A stretch of DNA of 12,178 nt, taken from assembly GCA_004555335.1 (NCBI GenBank), contig SFII01000030.1:1-12178 (forward strand), written 5' to 3'. Both the position numbers and the translations under genes were made by a program. Positions 1-5,963 of this stretch are shown here, in pieces; the first letter of the stretch is position 1; the number at the start of each line of letters is the position of its first letter. The DNA is from Coriobacteriaceae bacterium. GTDB taxonomy: Bacteria > Actinomycetota > Coriobacteriia > Coriobacteriales > Eggerthellaceae. The notes below the pieces were generated by a model. The model had not been told where the DNA came from. It saw only the letters and a program-made list of their open reading frames with translations, and ran no database searches.

Positions 1-1
1 T

Positions 2-1105
2 TCGCTGAGGCATATCCGCAAGGAATACGAAGATGGGACCGTTGCGGTTGAGGATTTCTGCCTGGATATCCATGACAGGGAATTCCTTATCCTGGTGGGT
101 CCTTCGGGTTGCGGGAAAACCACCATGCTCAGGATGATTTCTGGCTTGGAGGAGATTTCTTCGGGCGAGTTATATATCGACGGCGTTCTGTCCAACGATG
201 TGAAGCCCAAGGAGAGGGATATCGCTATGGTGTTCCAGAACTACGCCCTCTATCCGCATATGACCGTTTTCGACAACATCGCCTTCGCCTTGAAGATCCA
301 GAAGGTTCCCAAGGCGGAAATCCGCCAAAGGGTGCTGGAAGCGGCCCAGATCCTTGATCTGGAGCCTTACCTGGACAGGAAACCCAAGGCGCTTTCCGGT
401 GGTCAGAAGCAGCGTGTGGCCATGGGCAGGGCGATCGTGCGCAACCCCAAGCTCTTCCTGATGGATGAGCCGCTTTCCAACCTGGATGCGAAGTTGCGCG
501 GGCAGATGCGCATCGAGCTTGCGGGGCTGCACAAGAAGCTGGGCGCGACGATCGTGTACGTGACCCACGACCAGACCGAGGCGATGACCTTGGGCTCGCG
601 CATCGTGGTAATGAACAAGGGGCGGATCCAGCAGGTCGATACGCCGCGCAATCTGTATAAGAAACCCGCGAACATGTTCGTGGCGGAGTTCATCGGCACT
701 CCGCGGATCAATTTCATTCCCGCCAGCTGCTTTTCCGAGGGATCGGATGTGTATCTGCAGCTGTTCGGAACGCGCAGCCGTGTTGACGGGCGGATGGCCC
801 GTGCGCTCGAGGATGCCGGGTTGGTCGGTGCCGACTTCATCGTGGGCATTCGTCCCGAAGATGTGCTGATATACGACCCTGGTGCGGCCGCATTCCGATT
901 CAAAGCGACCATTAGGATCGATGAGATGCTGGGCTCTGAAAGTTTCCTGTATCTGGATTGCTGCGGGCAGGAGCTGGCGGTCCGGGTCGATGGGGACCAT
1001 GTGTATTCTATGGGTGAAGAGGTGGATCTGTTCCTGCCCCATGGCAGCTTCCACTTCTTCGATACTCGAACCACTAACGCCATCGTCTTAGACGCGCAGG
1101 GATAA
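2..1105 (+). CDS. ABC transporter ATP-binding protein, MalK/UgpC/MsmX type (5' partial)
   Basis: This is an ATPase subunit that powers an ABC importer, most likely for carbohydrates (CUT1 family). The reading frame is open to the left edge, so only a few N-terminal residues appear to be missing; the visible peptide begins SLRHIRKEYEDGTVAVED. Seen in order: Walker A GPSGCGKTT (from base 98), Q-loop VFQNYALYPHMT, signature LSGGQKQRVAMGRA, Walker B LFLMDEPLSNLDAKLR and the switch histidine in VYVTHDQTEAMT. After the nucleotide-binding domain comes a C-terminal TOBE/OB region with the typical VGIRPEDV motif. About 367 residues are visible, the usual length for MalK/UgpC. A GTG at 95 would fall inside the Walker A strand and is not a credible start. 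Its permeases and binding protein are not in the window, so the substrate is unknown. MsmX-like ATPases can serve several permeases. The family call is firm; a sugar substrate is inferred. Confidence 0.93.
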   Translation, partial: SLRHIRKEYEDGTVAVEDFCLDIHDREFLILVGPSGCGKTTMLRMISGLEEISSGELYIDGVLSNDVKPKERDIAMVFQNYALYPHMTVFDNIAFALKIQKVPKAEIRQRVLEAAQILDLEPYLDRKPKALSGGQKQRVAMGRAIVRNPKLFLMDEPLSNLDAKLRGQMRIELAGLHKKLGATIVYVTHDQTEAMTLGSRIVVMNKGRIQQVDTPRNLYKKPANMFVAEFIGTPRINFIPASCFSEGSDVYLQLFGTRSRVDGRMARALEDAGLVGADFIVGIRPEDVLIYDPGAAAFRFKATIRIDEMLGSESFLYLDCCGQELAVRVDGDHVYSMGEEVDLFLPHGSFHFFDTRTTNAIVLDAQG

Positions 1106-1137
1106 TCGCTCCGATTGCCGTTATTTAGGCCTGTGCA

Positions 1138-1173
1138 GTGTTACGCATTGCGCTTGAGTGTTACGATTGCGCT
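1138..1173 (+). repeat. Two direct copies of GTGTTACG(C)ATTGCGCT, 20 bp apart
   Basis: GTGTTACGCATTGCGCT begins at 1138 and GTGTTACGATTGCGCT begins at 1158. They are nearly identical and differ by one inserted C. The 20 bp register, about two helical turns, suits a dimeric regulator binding one face of DNA upstream of the FmdE-family gene. The GTGTTAC core recurs twice in the divergent intergenic region at 5625-5684. A regulatory role is inferred. Confidence 0.45.
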
Positions 1174-1189
1174 GAAGATTGGGAACATA

Positions 1190-1225
1190 CCCGAAAGACT
1201 GCGGCATCGCGCCGTCTTCTTCGGG
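1190..1225 (+). other. Hairpin in the leader of the FmdE-family gene
   Basis: CCCGAA (1190-1195) pairs with TTCGGG (1220-1225). Inside it AGAC (1196-1199) pairs with GTCT (1214-1217), and GGC (1203-1205) with GCC (1211-1213), with small bulges between. No T-run follows, so it is not a standard terminator. It lies 26 bases upstream of the start codon and could influence translation or mRNA stability. The pairing is visible; the function is not known. Confidence 0.35.
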
Positions 1226-1251
1226 TTGATCGGTATGAAAGCGGGGTTGCA

Positions 1252-1797
1252 ATGCTCGACTTGCGTTTGTGGGAACAGGCAGCTGCCTTTCATGGGCATA
1301 GGTGTCCTGGCCTGGCAATAGGATTCAAAGCTGTGGAAGGTGCAATCGAACAATTGGGCTTGAACCCCGACGATCCCCGTGCCATCGACGAGGAAGTGGT
1401 GTGCGTAACCGAAAACGACGCATGCGGCGTCGACGCCATCCAGGTGCTGTTGGGATGCACTTATGGCAAGTCGAACCTGATCGCACGCATCCGCGGCAAG
1501 ATGGCCTTCTCCTTCTTCGTACGGGGAACCGACCGGGCGGTCAGGTTGGTGCTGACGGCGGAGAAGGAGGGTATGAGCAGGGAACAGTTCCAGGAGTATC
1601 TGCTTTCCACCCCCTACGACCAGCTGTTTTCCGTGGGGAAGCCGGCATATTCGCTTCCCGAGCCTGCGCGCCTGTTCGCTTCGCGGCCCTGCGCTAAATG
1701 CGGGGAAAGCACTGCGGAGTTCGGATTGAGGGTGCAGGGCGGCGAACTGGTCTGCCGAGATTGCTACGACGCCTACGCCCGAGAGGATTTTGAGTGA
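1252..1797 (+). CDS. FmdE-family protein with C-terminal zinc-finger motif
   Basis: This 181-residue soluble protein is of the FmdE type, named after a protein associated with molybdenum formylmethanofuran dehydrogenase. Outside methanogens the family is widespread in anaerobes without a settled function. The N-terminal domain has the hallmark HGHRCPG (His14, His16, Cys18) and the block ENDACGVDAIQVLLGCTYGK (residues 54-73). The C-terminus has two CxxC pairs (Cys147/150 and Cys168/171), which form a probable zinc treble clef. An upstream in-frame ATG at 1138 exists, but the added sequence lacks family features and overlaps a repeat and a hairpin. The ATG at 1252 starts just before the conserved domain and has GGGG at 1243-1246. 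The stop overlaps the permease start (GTGA), so the genes are probably translationally coupled. The context suggests metal or cofactor handling tied to the importer. Family assignment is firm; the role is inferred. Confidence 0.85.
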   Translation: MLDLRLWEQAAAFHGHRCPGLAIGFKAVEGAIEQLGLNPDDPRAIDEEVVCVTENDACGVDAIQVLLGCTYGKSNLIARIRGKMAFSFFVRGTDRAVRLVLTAEKEGMSREQFQEYLLSTPYDQLFSVGKPAYSLPEPARLFASRPCAKCGESTAEFGLRVQGGELVCRDCYDAYAREDFE

Positions 1798-2915
1798 TCC
1801 GCAGGCCGGGCTTTGCCAGGGAAGACCTGCCGGAAGGCGCCTGCGGCGGGAATGCTTCCTGTGCCTTGCAGGGTTCGGATGGCACCTTGCTGCAGCAGAA
1901 GGCCGTCGAGCGTAAGAAGGCCCTGGTTATTGCCGGGTGCGTAGTCGTCTGCGCCCTTCTCGCCCTGGTTTCGCTCGCGTCCGGTGCATCGGATATGAGC
2001 CTGCTCGATAGCGCACGGGCGCTGCTGGGTTTCGGGAGCCAGCAGGATGTCATGACCGTACGCTCCATCAGGCTGCTGCGCGTTCTGTGCGCAATCGTTT
2101 CCGGTGCCGGTTTGGCTTTGGCGGGAGCGGCCTTGCAGAGCGTGCTGGAAAACCCGCTTGCTTCCGCATCGACAGTCGGCATTTCGCAAGGTGCCGCCTT
2201 CGGTGCCACCATCGCCATCTTGGTGGTGATTCCCGCCTTTGCAGGCAGCGCAACGGGAGCAGGCATGGGCACTATCGCGCTTTTCGCCTTTGCAGGTGCC
2301 ATGGTATCCAGCCTGGTCGTGCTGGCGTTTTCGCGATTGGGCTTTTCCCGTCCGGAAAGCATCATCCTGGTAGGCGTCGCGCTTTCGGCGCTCTGGTCCG
2401 GCGCTTCGACCATCATCCAGTACTTTTCCAACGACCTGGAGCTGACGAAGGTGATCTTCTGGCAGTTCGGGGATCTGGGTAGGGCCACCTGGTCCCAATT
2501 GGGTTTCATGGCGGTGGTCGGGCTTGCCTGCGCGGCATATTTCTTCCTGAACCGTTGGAATTACAACGCGCTTCAAAACGGGGAAATGGTTGCCGGGGGA
2601 CTGGGCGTCGATGTGAGGCGCTGTCGCGTGATCGGTGTGGTGGTGGCGTCTTTGATTGCTGCCGCGATGGTCTCCTTCGTGGGTTTGATCAACTTCATCG
2701 GCCTGATAGCCCCGCATATCGCCCGCCGTTTGGTTGGGGAGGATTACCGCTTCCTTCTGCCTGCTTCACTGGTGTTGGGTGCGATTATCATGCTCGCGAG
2801 CGATCTTGCCGCACGCATGGTCATCTCGCCCATTATCCTACCCATTGGAGCCATCACTTCGTTTTTGGGTGCGCCCTTGTTCTTGTATCTGCTCTACAGG
2901 GGTTACAAGCGATGA
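1794..2915 (+). CDS. BtuC/FecCD-family ABC importer permease
   Basis: This 373-residue polytopic permease belongs to the type II ABC importers that move iron-siderophores, heme, cobalamin or, in MolB, molybdate/tungstate. Diagnostic blocks are visible: RLLRVLCAIVSGAGLALAGA leading to ENPLASASTVGISQGAAFGA, and near the C-terminus FVGLINFIGLIAPHIARRLV, which includes the loop that contacts the ATPase, followed by LLPASLVLGA and ILPIGAITSFLGAPLFLYLL. The family usually has ten membrane helices. The GTG start at 1794 overlaps the upstream TGA by four bases. This gives a soluble N-terminal extension of about 40 residues with two cysteines (17 and 23) before the first helix, somewhat longer than usual. 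A later start (for example a TTG in the 1860s-1880s) cannot be excluded. The matching ATPase follows 25 bases downstream. Confidence 0.92.
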   Translation: MIRRPGFAREDLPEGACGGNASCALQGSDGTLLQQKAVERKKALVIAGCVVVCALLALVSLASGASDMSLLDSARALLGFGSQQDVMTVRSIRLLRVLCAIVSGAGLALAGAALQSVLENPLASASTVGISQGAAFGATIAILVVIPAFAGSATGAGMGTIALFAFAGAMVSSLVVLAFSRLGFSRPESIILVGVALSALWSGASTIIQYFSNDLELTKVIFWQFGDLGRATWSQLGFMAVVGLACAAYFFLNRWNYNALQNGEMVAGGLGVDVRRCRVIGVVVASLIAAAMVSFVGLINFIGLIAPHIARRLVGEDYRFLLPASLVLGAIIMLASDLAARMVISPIILPIGAITSFLGAPLFLYLLYRGYKR

Positions 2916-2940
2916 GTTGCGGTGCTGGAGGCGATGTCCG

Positions 2941-4035
2941 ATGAGTGAAAAGAACATGATTCACAACCATGGGGAAGAATCGGCCTGCGACCTGCAGGTT
3001 CATGTCCATCTTCACGCACACGCCGACGGGACGGTCCACAACCACTACCACAGCCATCCCGGTGGAGGTCTTCCCCATGAACACGGGCCCCACAGGGGGC
3101 ATTCCCATGACTTTCTGGACGATACGGCATTCGGAGGGCATGCGCATGGAGGCCCCATCGATGATGCTGCCGGTCGGGCTGGTGTGGGTGAAGGCGAAGC
3201 GGCCTTCGAAACCCATAAAGTCGAAGGCGGGCAGGCTCCCTTGCATCGCCATTGCGTGCCCGCGAGCGGCCACGTTGTGCTCGAGGCGCAGGATCTTGCC
3301 TATTCATACGGGCGTGCCGACGGGAAGGTATTCGAAGGCTTGAGCCTGCAGGCGCATGCGGGTTCGGTCCTTGCGGTTTTGGGCAACAACGGAGCAGGCA
3401 AGTCGACCTTGCTCCATCTGCTTGCGGGATTGCGCAAGCCTTCAGCAGGTAGCGTGCGGGTGGGGGAATGCGACCTTGGCTCCCTGGGCCGAAAGGAGAT
3501 CGCCAAGCACATCGCTTTCGTCGCACAGCAGCAGCGGGTGCCGCATCTGGGGGTGTATGACCAGGTGCTTTTGGGACGCAAACCGCATATGGGCTGGTCG
3601 CTGACGGAATACGACCGCATGGTGGTTTCGCGCACTATCGCCCAGTTGGATTTGGAACCCTTTTCGCATCGGTATATCGACGAGTTATCGGGTGGCGAGC
3701 GCCAGAAGGTGCATATCGCCCGCGCATTGGCCCAGGAACCGGAAGTGCTCCTGCTCGACGAGCCCACGAGCGCCTTGGACCCCAAAAACCAGATGGAGGT
3801 GCTGCGTGTAGTGCGCGCGGTCACCCAGGAGGAGTCCATTGCCGCCATCATGGTCATCCACGACATCAACCTGGCCTTGAGATTCTGCGACTGCTTCCTG
3901 CTCATCCGTAACGGCAAGGTGGTGGCGCAAGGGGATCGTTCCGTTGTGACCGGCGAAAGCCTTACGGCTACCTACGATATGCCCTTCAAGGTGATCGAGG
4001 CGGAAGGTATCCCGCTTGCCCTTCCGCTCGCGTAG
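2941..4035 (+). CDS. FecE/BtuD-like ABC ATPase with histidine-rich N-terminal extension
   Basis: This 364-residue ATPase partners the BtuC-type permease. The start ATG at 2941 has a good ribosome site, GGAGG at 2927-2931. In-frame sequence upstream overlaps the permease gene and is not used. Residues 1-111 are an extension not found in ordinary FecE/BtuD proteins. It holds 21 histidines, many alternating (VHVHLHAHA, HNHYHSH, HEHGPHRGHSH), plus Cys16 and Cys105. This is the style of nickel, cobalt or zinc chelating tracts in HypB or ZnuA-type proteins. The ATPase domain follows: Walker A GNNGAGKST (148-156), Q-loop VAQQQRVPHLG, signature LSGGERQKVHIARAL, Walker B LLLDEPTSALD and switch histidine VIHDINLALRF. 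The extension suggests metal sensing, buffering or delivery on the cytosolic face of the importer. The ATPase call is firm; metal binding is inferred from composition. Confidence 0.93.
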   Translation: MSEKNMIHNHGEESACDLQVHVHLHAHADGTVHNHYHSHPGGGLPHEHGPHRGHSHDFLDDTAFGGHAHGGPIDDAAGRAGVGEGEAAFETHKVEGGQAPLHRHCVPASGHVVLEAQDLAYSYGRADGKVFEGLSLQAHAGSVLAVLGNNGAGKSTLLHLLAGLRKPSAGSVRVGECDLGSLGRKEIAKHIAFVAQQQRVPHLGVYDQVLLGRKPHMGWSLTEYDRMVVSRTIAQLDLEPFSHRYIDELSGGERQKVHIARALAQEPEVLLLDEPTSALDPKNQMEVLRVVRAVTQEESIAAIMVIHDINLALRFCDCFLLIRNGKVVAQGDRSVVTGESLTATYDMPFKVIEAEGIPLALPLA

Positions 4036-4057
4036 GGTCCCTCCTACGAGGTTGACC

Positions 4058-4152
4058 GACCGTGCCCGGTGGGGGCGCAACGACCGTATCCGGTGGGGCG
4101 TATCGACCGTGCTTGGTAGGGGAGCACCGATCCTTCCCGTCGGGGCATGGCC
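4058..4152. repeat. Degenerate tandem repeat, about 24 bp x 4
   Basis: Contiguous units begin at 4058 (24 bp), 4082 (23 bp), 4105 (24 bp) and 4129 (24 bp, most diverged). The shared pattern is close to GACCGTNNCCGGTGGGG plus a 6-7 base tail. There are no unique spacers, so this is not a CRISPR array. It may be a minisatellite-like expansion in non-coding DNA. Confidence 0.6.
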
Positions 4153-4174
4153 ATTGTATAGCCCCGGATACTGA

Positions 4175-4209
4175 AAGGACCTGGAGCGATTCGAATGCTC
4201 CAGGTCCTT
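4175..4209. terminator. Probable bidirectional terminator between convergent genes
   Basis: AAGGACCTGGAGC (4175-4187) pairs perfectly with GCTCCAGGTCCTT (4197-4209), a 13 bp stem with a 9-base loop. It sits between the stops of two convergent genes, the usual place for a shared terminator. The T-tract is short on either strand, so termination may be partial or factor-assisted. Confidence 0.65.
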
Positions 4210-4229
4210 GTGCGTTCACGGTCCCCTGC

Positions 4230-4383
4230 GATGCCTGTGGAGGCTGTGGTCGATTCGCGTAACCGCCACGGAGTAGGCGGTTCGCGTTTCCCAGGATGCC
4301 CGTGGGGGTTGGGGAGTGCTTCGCCTCCGTGATGCCCGTGGGGGTTGGGGTGCGTTTCGTTTATGCGATGCCCTGTATGCGGT
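4230..4383. repeat. G-rich direct repeat family near the 3' end of the binding-protein gene
   Basis: GATGCCCGTGGGGGTTGGGG occurs exactly at 4295-4314 and 4331-4350, start to start 36 bp. A diverged copy, GATGCCTGTGGAGGCTGTGG, is at 4230-4249, and a fragment beginning GATGCCCTGT is at 4368. The exact copies carry runs of four or five G on the plus strand. No coding role is evident. Confidence 0.6.
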
Positions 4384-4384
4384 C

Positions 4385-5530
4385 TTAGAGTTCGGAAAGC
4401 TCGATCTGCTTGAATTCGCATCCCGCTTCTGCAAGGTCGCTGGAAAGCGGCTGCCCTAGGAAGAACTCCGTGATCTCATCGAGCTTTTCGGTGGGATCCA
4501 CGTCCTCGAAGCGCTCGGGATAGGCTACCGCGCCCACCTGGTAGCAGTTCGCCAGTGCCAGTTCGGCGTTCGTTGCATAGAAGCGATAGGAGATGAGGGT
4601 ATAAACCTGCTTGTTTGCCACGGCTTCAAGGCTCTGGAAGTAGTCCGGGTTTGCCTGATAGTCGTCCTTCACCAGGGAAAGGTTGTTGCTTTCCACGAAT
4701 ATGAAGTCGGGTTGGGCTGCACTGACGGCTTCCAGGTCGATGTCGAAGGCGCCGGAGATTCCCTCAGAATCGACGATATTCTCTACCTTGACAGCATCGA
4801 AGGGCGCGAACTGGGCTTCGGTTCCCGCAAAGCCGTGGCCGCCACGGTAGCTGATGCCAGCCGCATAGGCGCTTGCGGTATCGGCTTGCTCGATGTCGGC
4901 AGTGCGGGCTTTCAGATCCTGTTCGGTTTCGTTCATGTAATCCACAATCCGGGTTGCACGGTCTTCTTTGCCGATGACCCGGCCCACCAGTTCAAGATTG
5001 TCATAGAAATCCTGGTCGAAGATCAGGTTGCCCACGGTGATGCCCACTACGGGGATTCCAGTGCGTTCCTGCAGGGAATCCGCTGCATCCTTGTCGATGT
5101 TCGCGATGATGACCTGCGGGTTTACCTGCATGATCGCTTCCTCGTTGGGGGTGACGCCCTTCGATCCCCCATCGCCGATTACGGGCAGCTGGGAAAGCTG
5201 CTCGTGGTAAACGTGACGATAGGGGCAGGTTGCGTTGTCTTCCAGTTCGGACTGCTCAACGCCAACCACTTTATCCACCGATTCCAGGTAGGCGATCAAG
5301 CGAAGCGAGCTGGAGCCGATGCCGATCACGCTGTCCACTTGGGCGGGCACTTCAACCGTCCTTCCCAGCATGTCCGTGATGGTCTTGGTCTGCGCGCTTC
5401 CCGCTTGCGTGCTTTGGGATGCGTCTGATTCCCCCGACGGAGAACAGGCGGGAAGCAGGCACAGTGCCAAGGCGACGAGCACGGCGACCAATGCGAAGCT
5501 GCGTTGCCTCCATTTGCTTGCGCGGATCAT
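4385..5530 (-). CDS. FecB/BtuF-type substrate-binding lipoprotein
   Basis: This 381-residue extracellular receptor is of the class that feeds BtuC/FecCD importers. The start is the ATG read from 5530, with GGAAAGG just upstream. The frame continues open further 5' but there overlaps regulatory DNA and the divergent gene. Residues 1-29 are a lipoprotein signal: Arg/Lys-rich start, hydrophobic core, lipobox LPAC with Cys29 as lipid anchor, then a Ser/Gln/Thr-rich linker. The mature part opens with the family's TITDMLGRTVEVPAQVDSVI and continues through VNPQVIIANIDKD and the later VSAAQPDFIFVE. A CPYRHVYH stretch (Cys, Tyr and two His) might contact a metal or ligand. It most likely serves the permease and ATPase at 1794-4035 despite the opposite strand. 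Iron complex, heme, corrinoid or oxyanion substrates are all possible. Confidence 0.88.
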   Translation of the reverse strand: MIRASKWRQRSFALVAVLVALALCLLPACSPSGESDASQSTQAGSAQTKTITDMLGRTVEVPAQVDSVIGIGSSSLRLIAYLESVDKVVGVEQSELEDNATCPYRHVYHEQLSQLPVIGDGGSKGVTPNEEAIMQVNPQVIIANIDKDAADSLQERTGIPVVGITVGNLIFDQDFYDNLELVGRVIGKEDRATRIVDYMNETEQDLKARTADIEQADTASAYAAGISYRGGHGFAGTEAQFAPFDAVKVENIVDSEGISGAFDIDLEAVSAAQPDFIFVESNNLSLVKDDYQANPDYFQSLEAVANKQVYTLISYRFYATNAELALANCYQVGAVAYPERFEDVDPTEKLDEITEFFLGQPLSSDLAEAGCEFKQIELSEL

Positions 5531-5690
5531 AAATTCTTTCCTTTCCGAGATAGGCGGTCCGTGGGCTCTGGATCTTTCGCATGTGTGCGATAGATTGCAA
5601 GTTTGCATACGATATGAGCGGATAGTAACACGGAATGCGTAGTTATATCTGAAAGAATCACACGAATTAGAAATGTGGTAACACTGGTGG
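5531..5690. promoter_or_regulatory. Divergent regulatory region with GTAACAC copies and a TGCAA-GT-TTGCA palindrome
   Basis: This AT-richer stretch lies between the reverse binding-protein gene and the forward exporter operon leader, so promoters should point both ways. It carries GTAACAC at 5625-5631 and 5678-5684 (GTGTTAC on the minus strand), the same heptamer repeated upstream of the FmdE gene. A perfect inverted repeat TGCAA-GT-TTGCA is at 5596-5607. On the minus strand TATAAC, within GATATAACT, is a possible -10 element, but no good -35 was found. Operator function is inferred. Confidence 0.45.
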
Positions 5691-5730
5691 TTGAGCGGTA
5701 GGAACTTCGAAAATCTTCTGATGCAAGCAG

Positions 5731-5839
5731 CCTGCCTATGCCCTAATATCAGGCAGCGGCGGGACAATCCGTTGCAGGCTTTAGGGCTTGCAACGGGGAA
5801 GGGCTCCAATCGCGGTTCTATCGAAAGCGACATCCCGCC
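5731..5839 (+). ncRNA. Candidate structured mRNA leader (multi-branched fold)
   Basis: The forward transcript can fold into a junction. The closing helix pairs GGCGGGA (5758-5764) with TCCCGCC (5833-5839). Inside are an 11 bp hairpin, CCGTTGCAGGC (5769-5779) with GCTTGCAACGG (5786-5796) and loop TTTAGG, and a second hairpin, TCGC...GCGA (5810-5830), with an inner TTC/GAA pair. CTGCC and GGCAG can form a further arm upstream. One pair in the 11 bp stem is G-U on the plus strand and would be A-C on the minus, favouring a forward RNA. No T-run follows. I do not recognise a known riboswitch class. It could be cis-regulatory for the exporter operon. Confidence 0.4.
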
Positions 5840-5963
5840 TGTCCGAATGCTTGCGAAAGTGGGTGTGCCGGTGCGTTTTCTTGCGAAACGGAAAAACAGA
5901 TCAGATAAAGCGCCTGCTGGCGATGAAGCCTCCTTGAACCCGAATGCCGGGTGCGGGGTTGCA

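Larger units (their letters stand above)
4036..4384. other. Repeat-rich convergent intergenic region
   Basis: This 349-base spacer separates the forward ATPase gene from the reverse binding-protein gene, which converge. It starts with a short inverted repeat at the stop codon (CGTAGG 4031-4036 with CCTACG 4043-4048). It then holds a degenerate tandem repeat (4058-4152), a probable terminator (4175-4209) and a second G-rich repeat family (4230-4383). I see no credible gene. A minus-strand frame rich in Pro, His and Gly arises from the repeats. Confidence 0.7.

Noticed and set aside
170..1083. Long open frames on the minus strand opposite the MalK-like ATPase gene
   Set aside because: They mirror a clearly conserved ATPase, show no recognisable domain and have no ribosome site; long antisense frames are expected in GC-rich genes.
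2734..2940. Upstream in-frame extension of the His-rich ATPase
   Set aside because: It lies almost entirely inside the BtuC-like permease gene in another frame; the ATG at 2941 has GGAGG at proper spacing.
4058..4152. CRISPR array
   Set aside because: Units are contiguous, degenerate and lack unique spacers; no cas gene is nearby.
4044..4434. Minus-strand frames encoding Pro/His/Gly-rich peptides near the end of the receptor gene
   Set aside because: The His-rich look was tempting beside a metal importer, but the composition comes from the DNA repeats, the frames overlap the receptor's 3' end, and there is no ribosome site.
5700..5963. Cobalamin riboswitch in the exporter leader or, on the minus strand, before the receptor
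   Set aside because: A TCCCGCCGCTG block on the minus strand resembles part of the cobalamin core, but no B12 box or the preceding conserved segments could be found on either strand.
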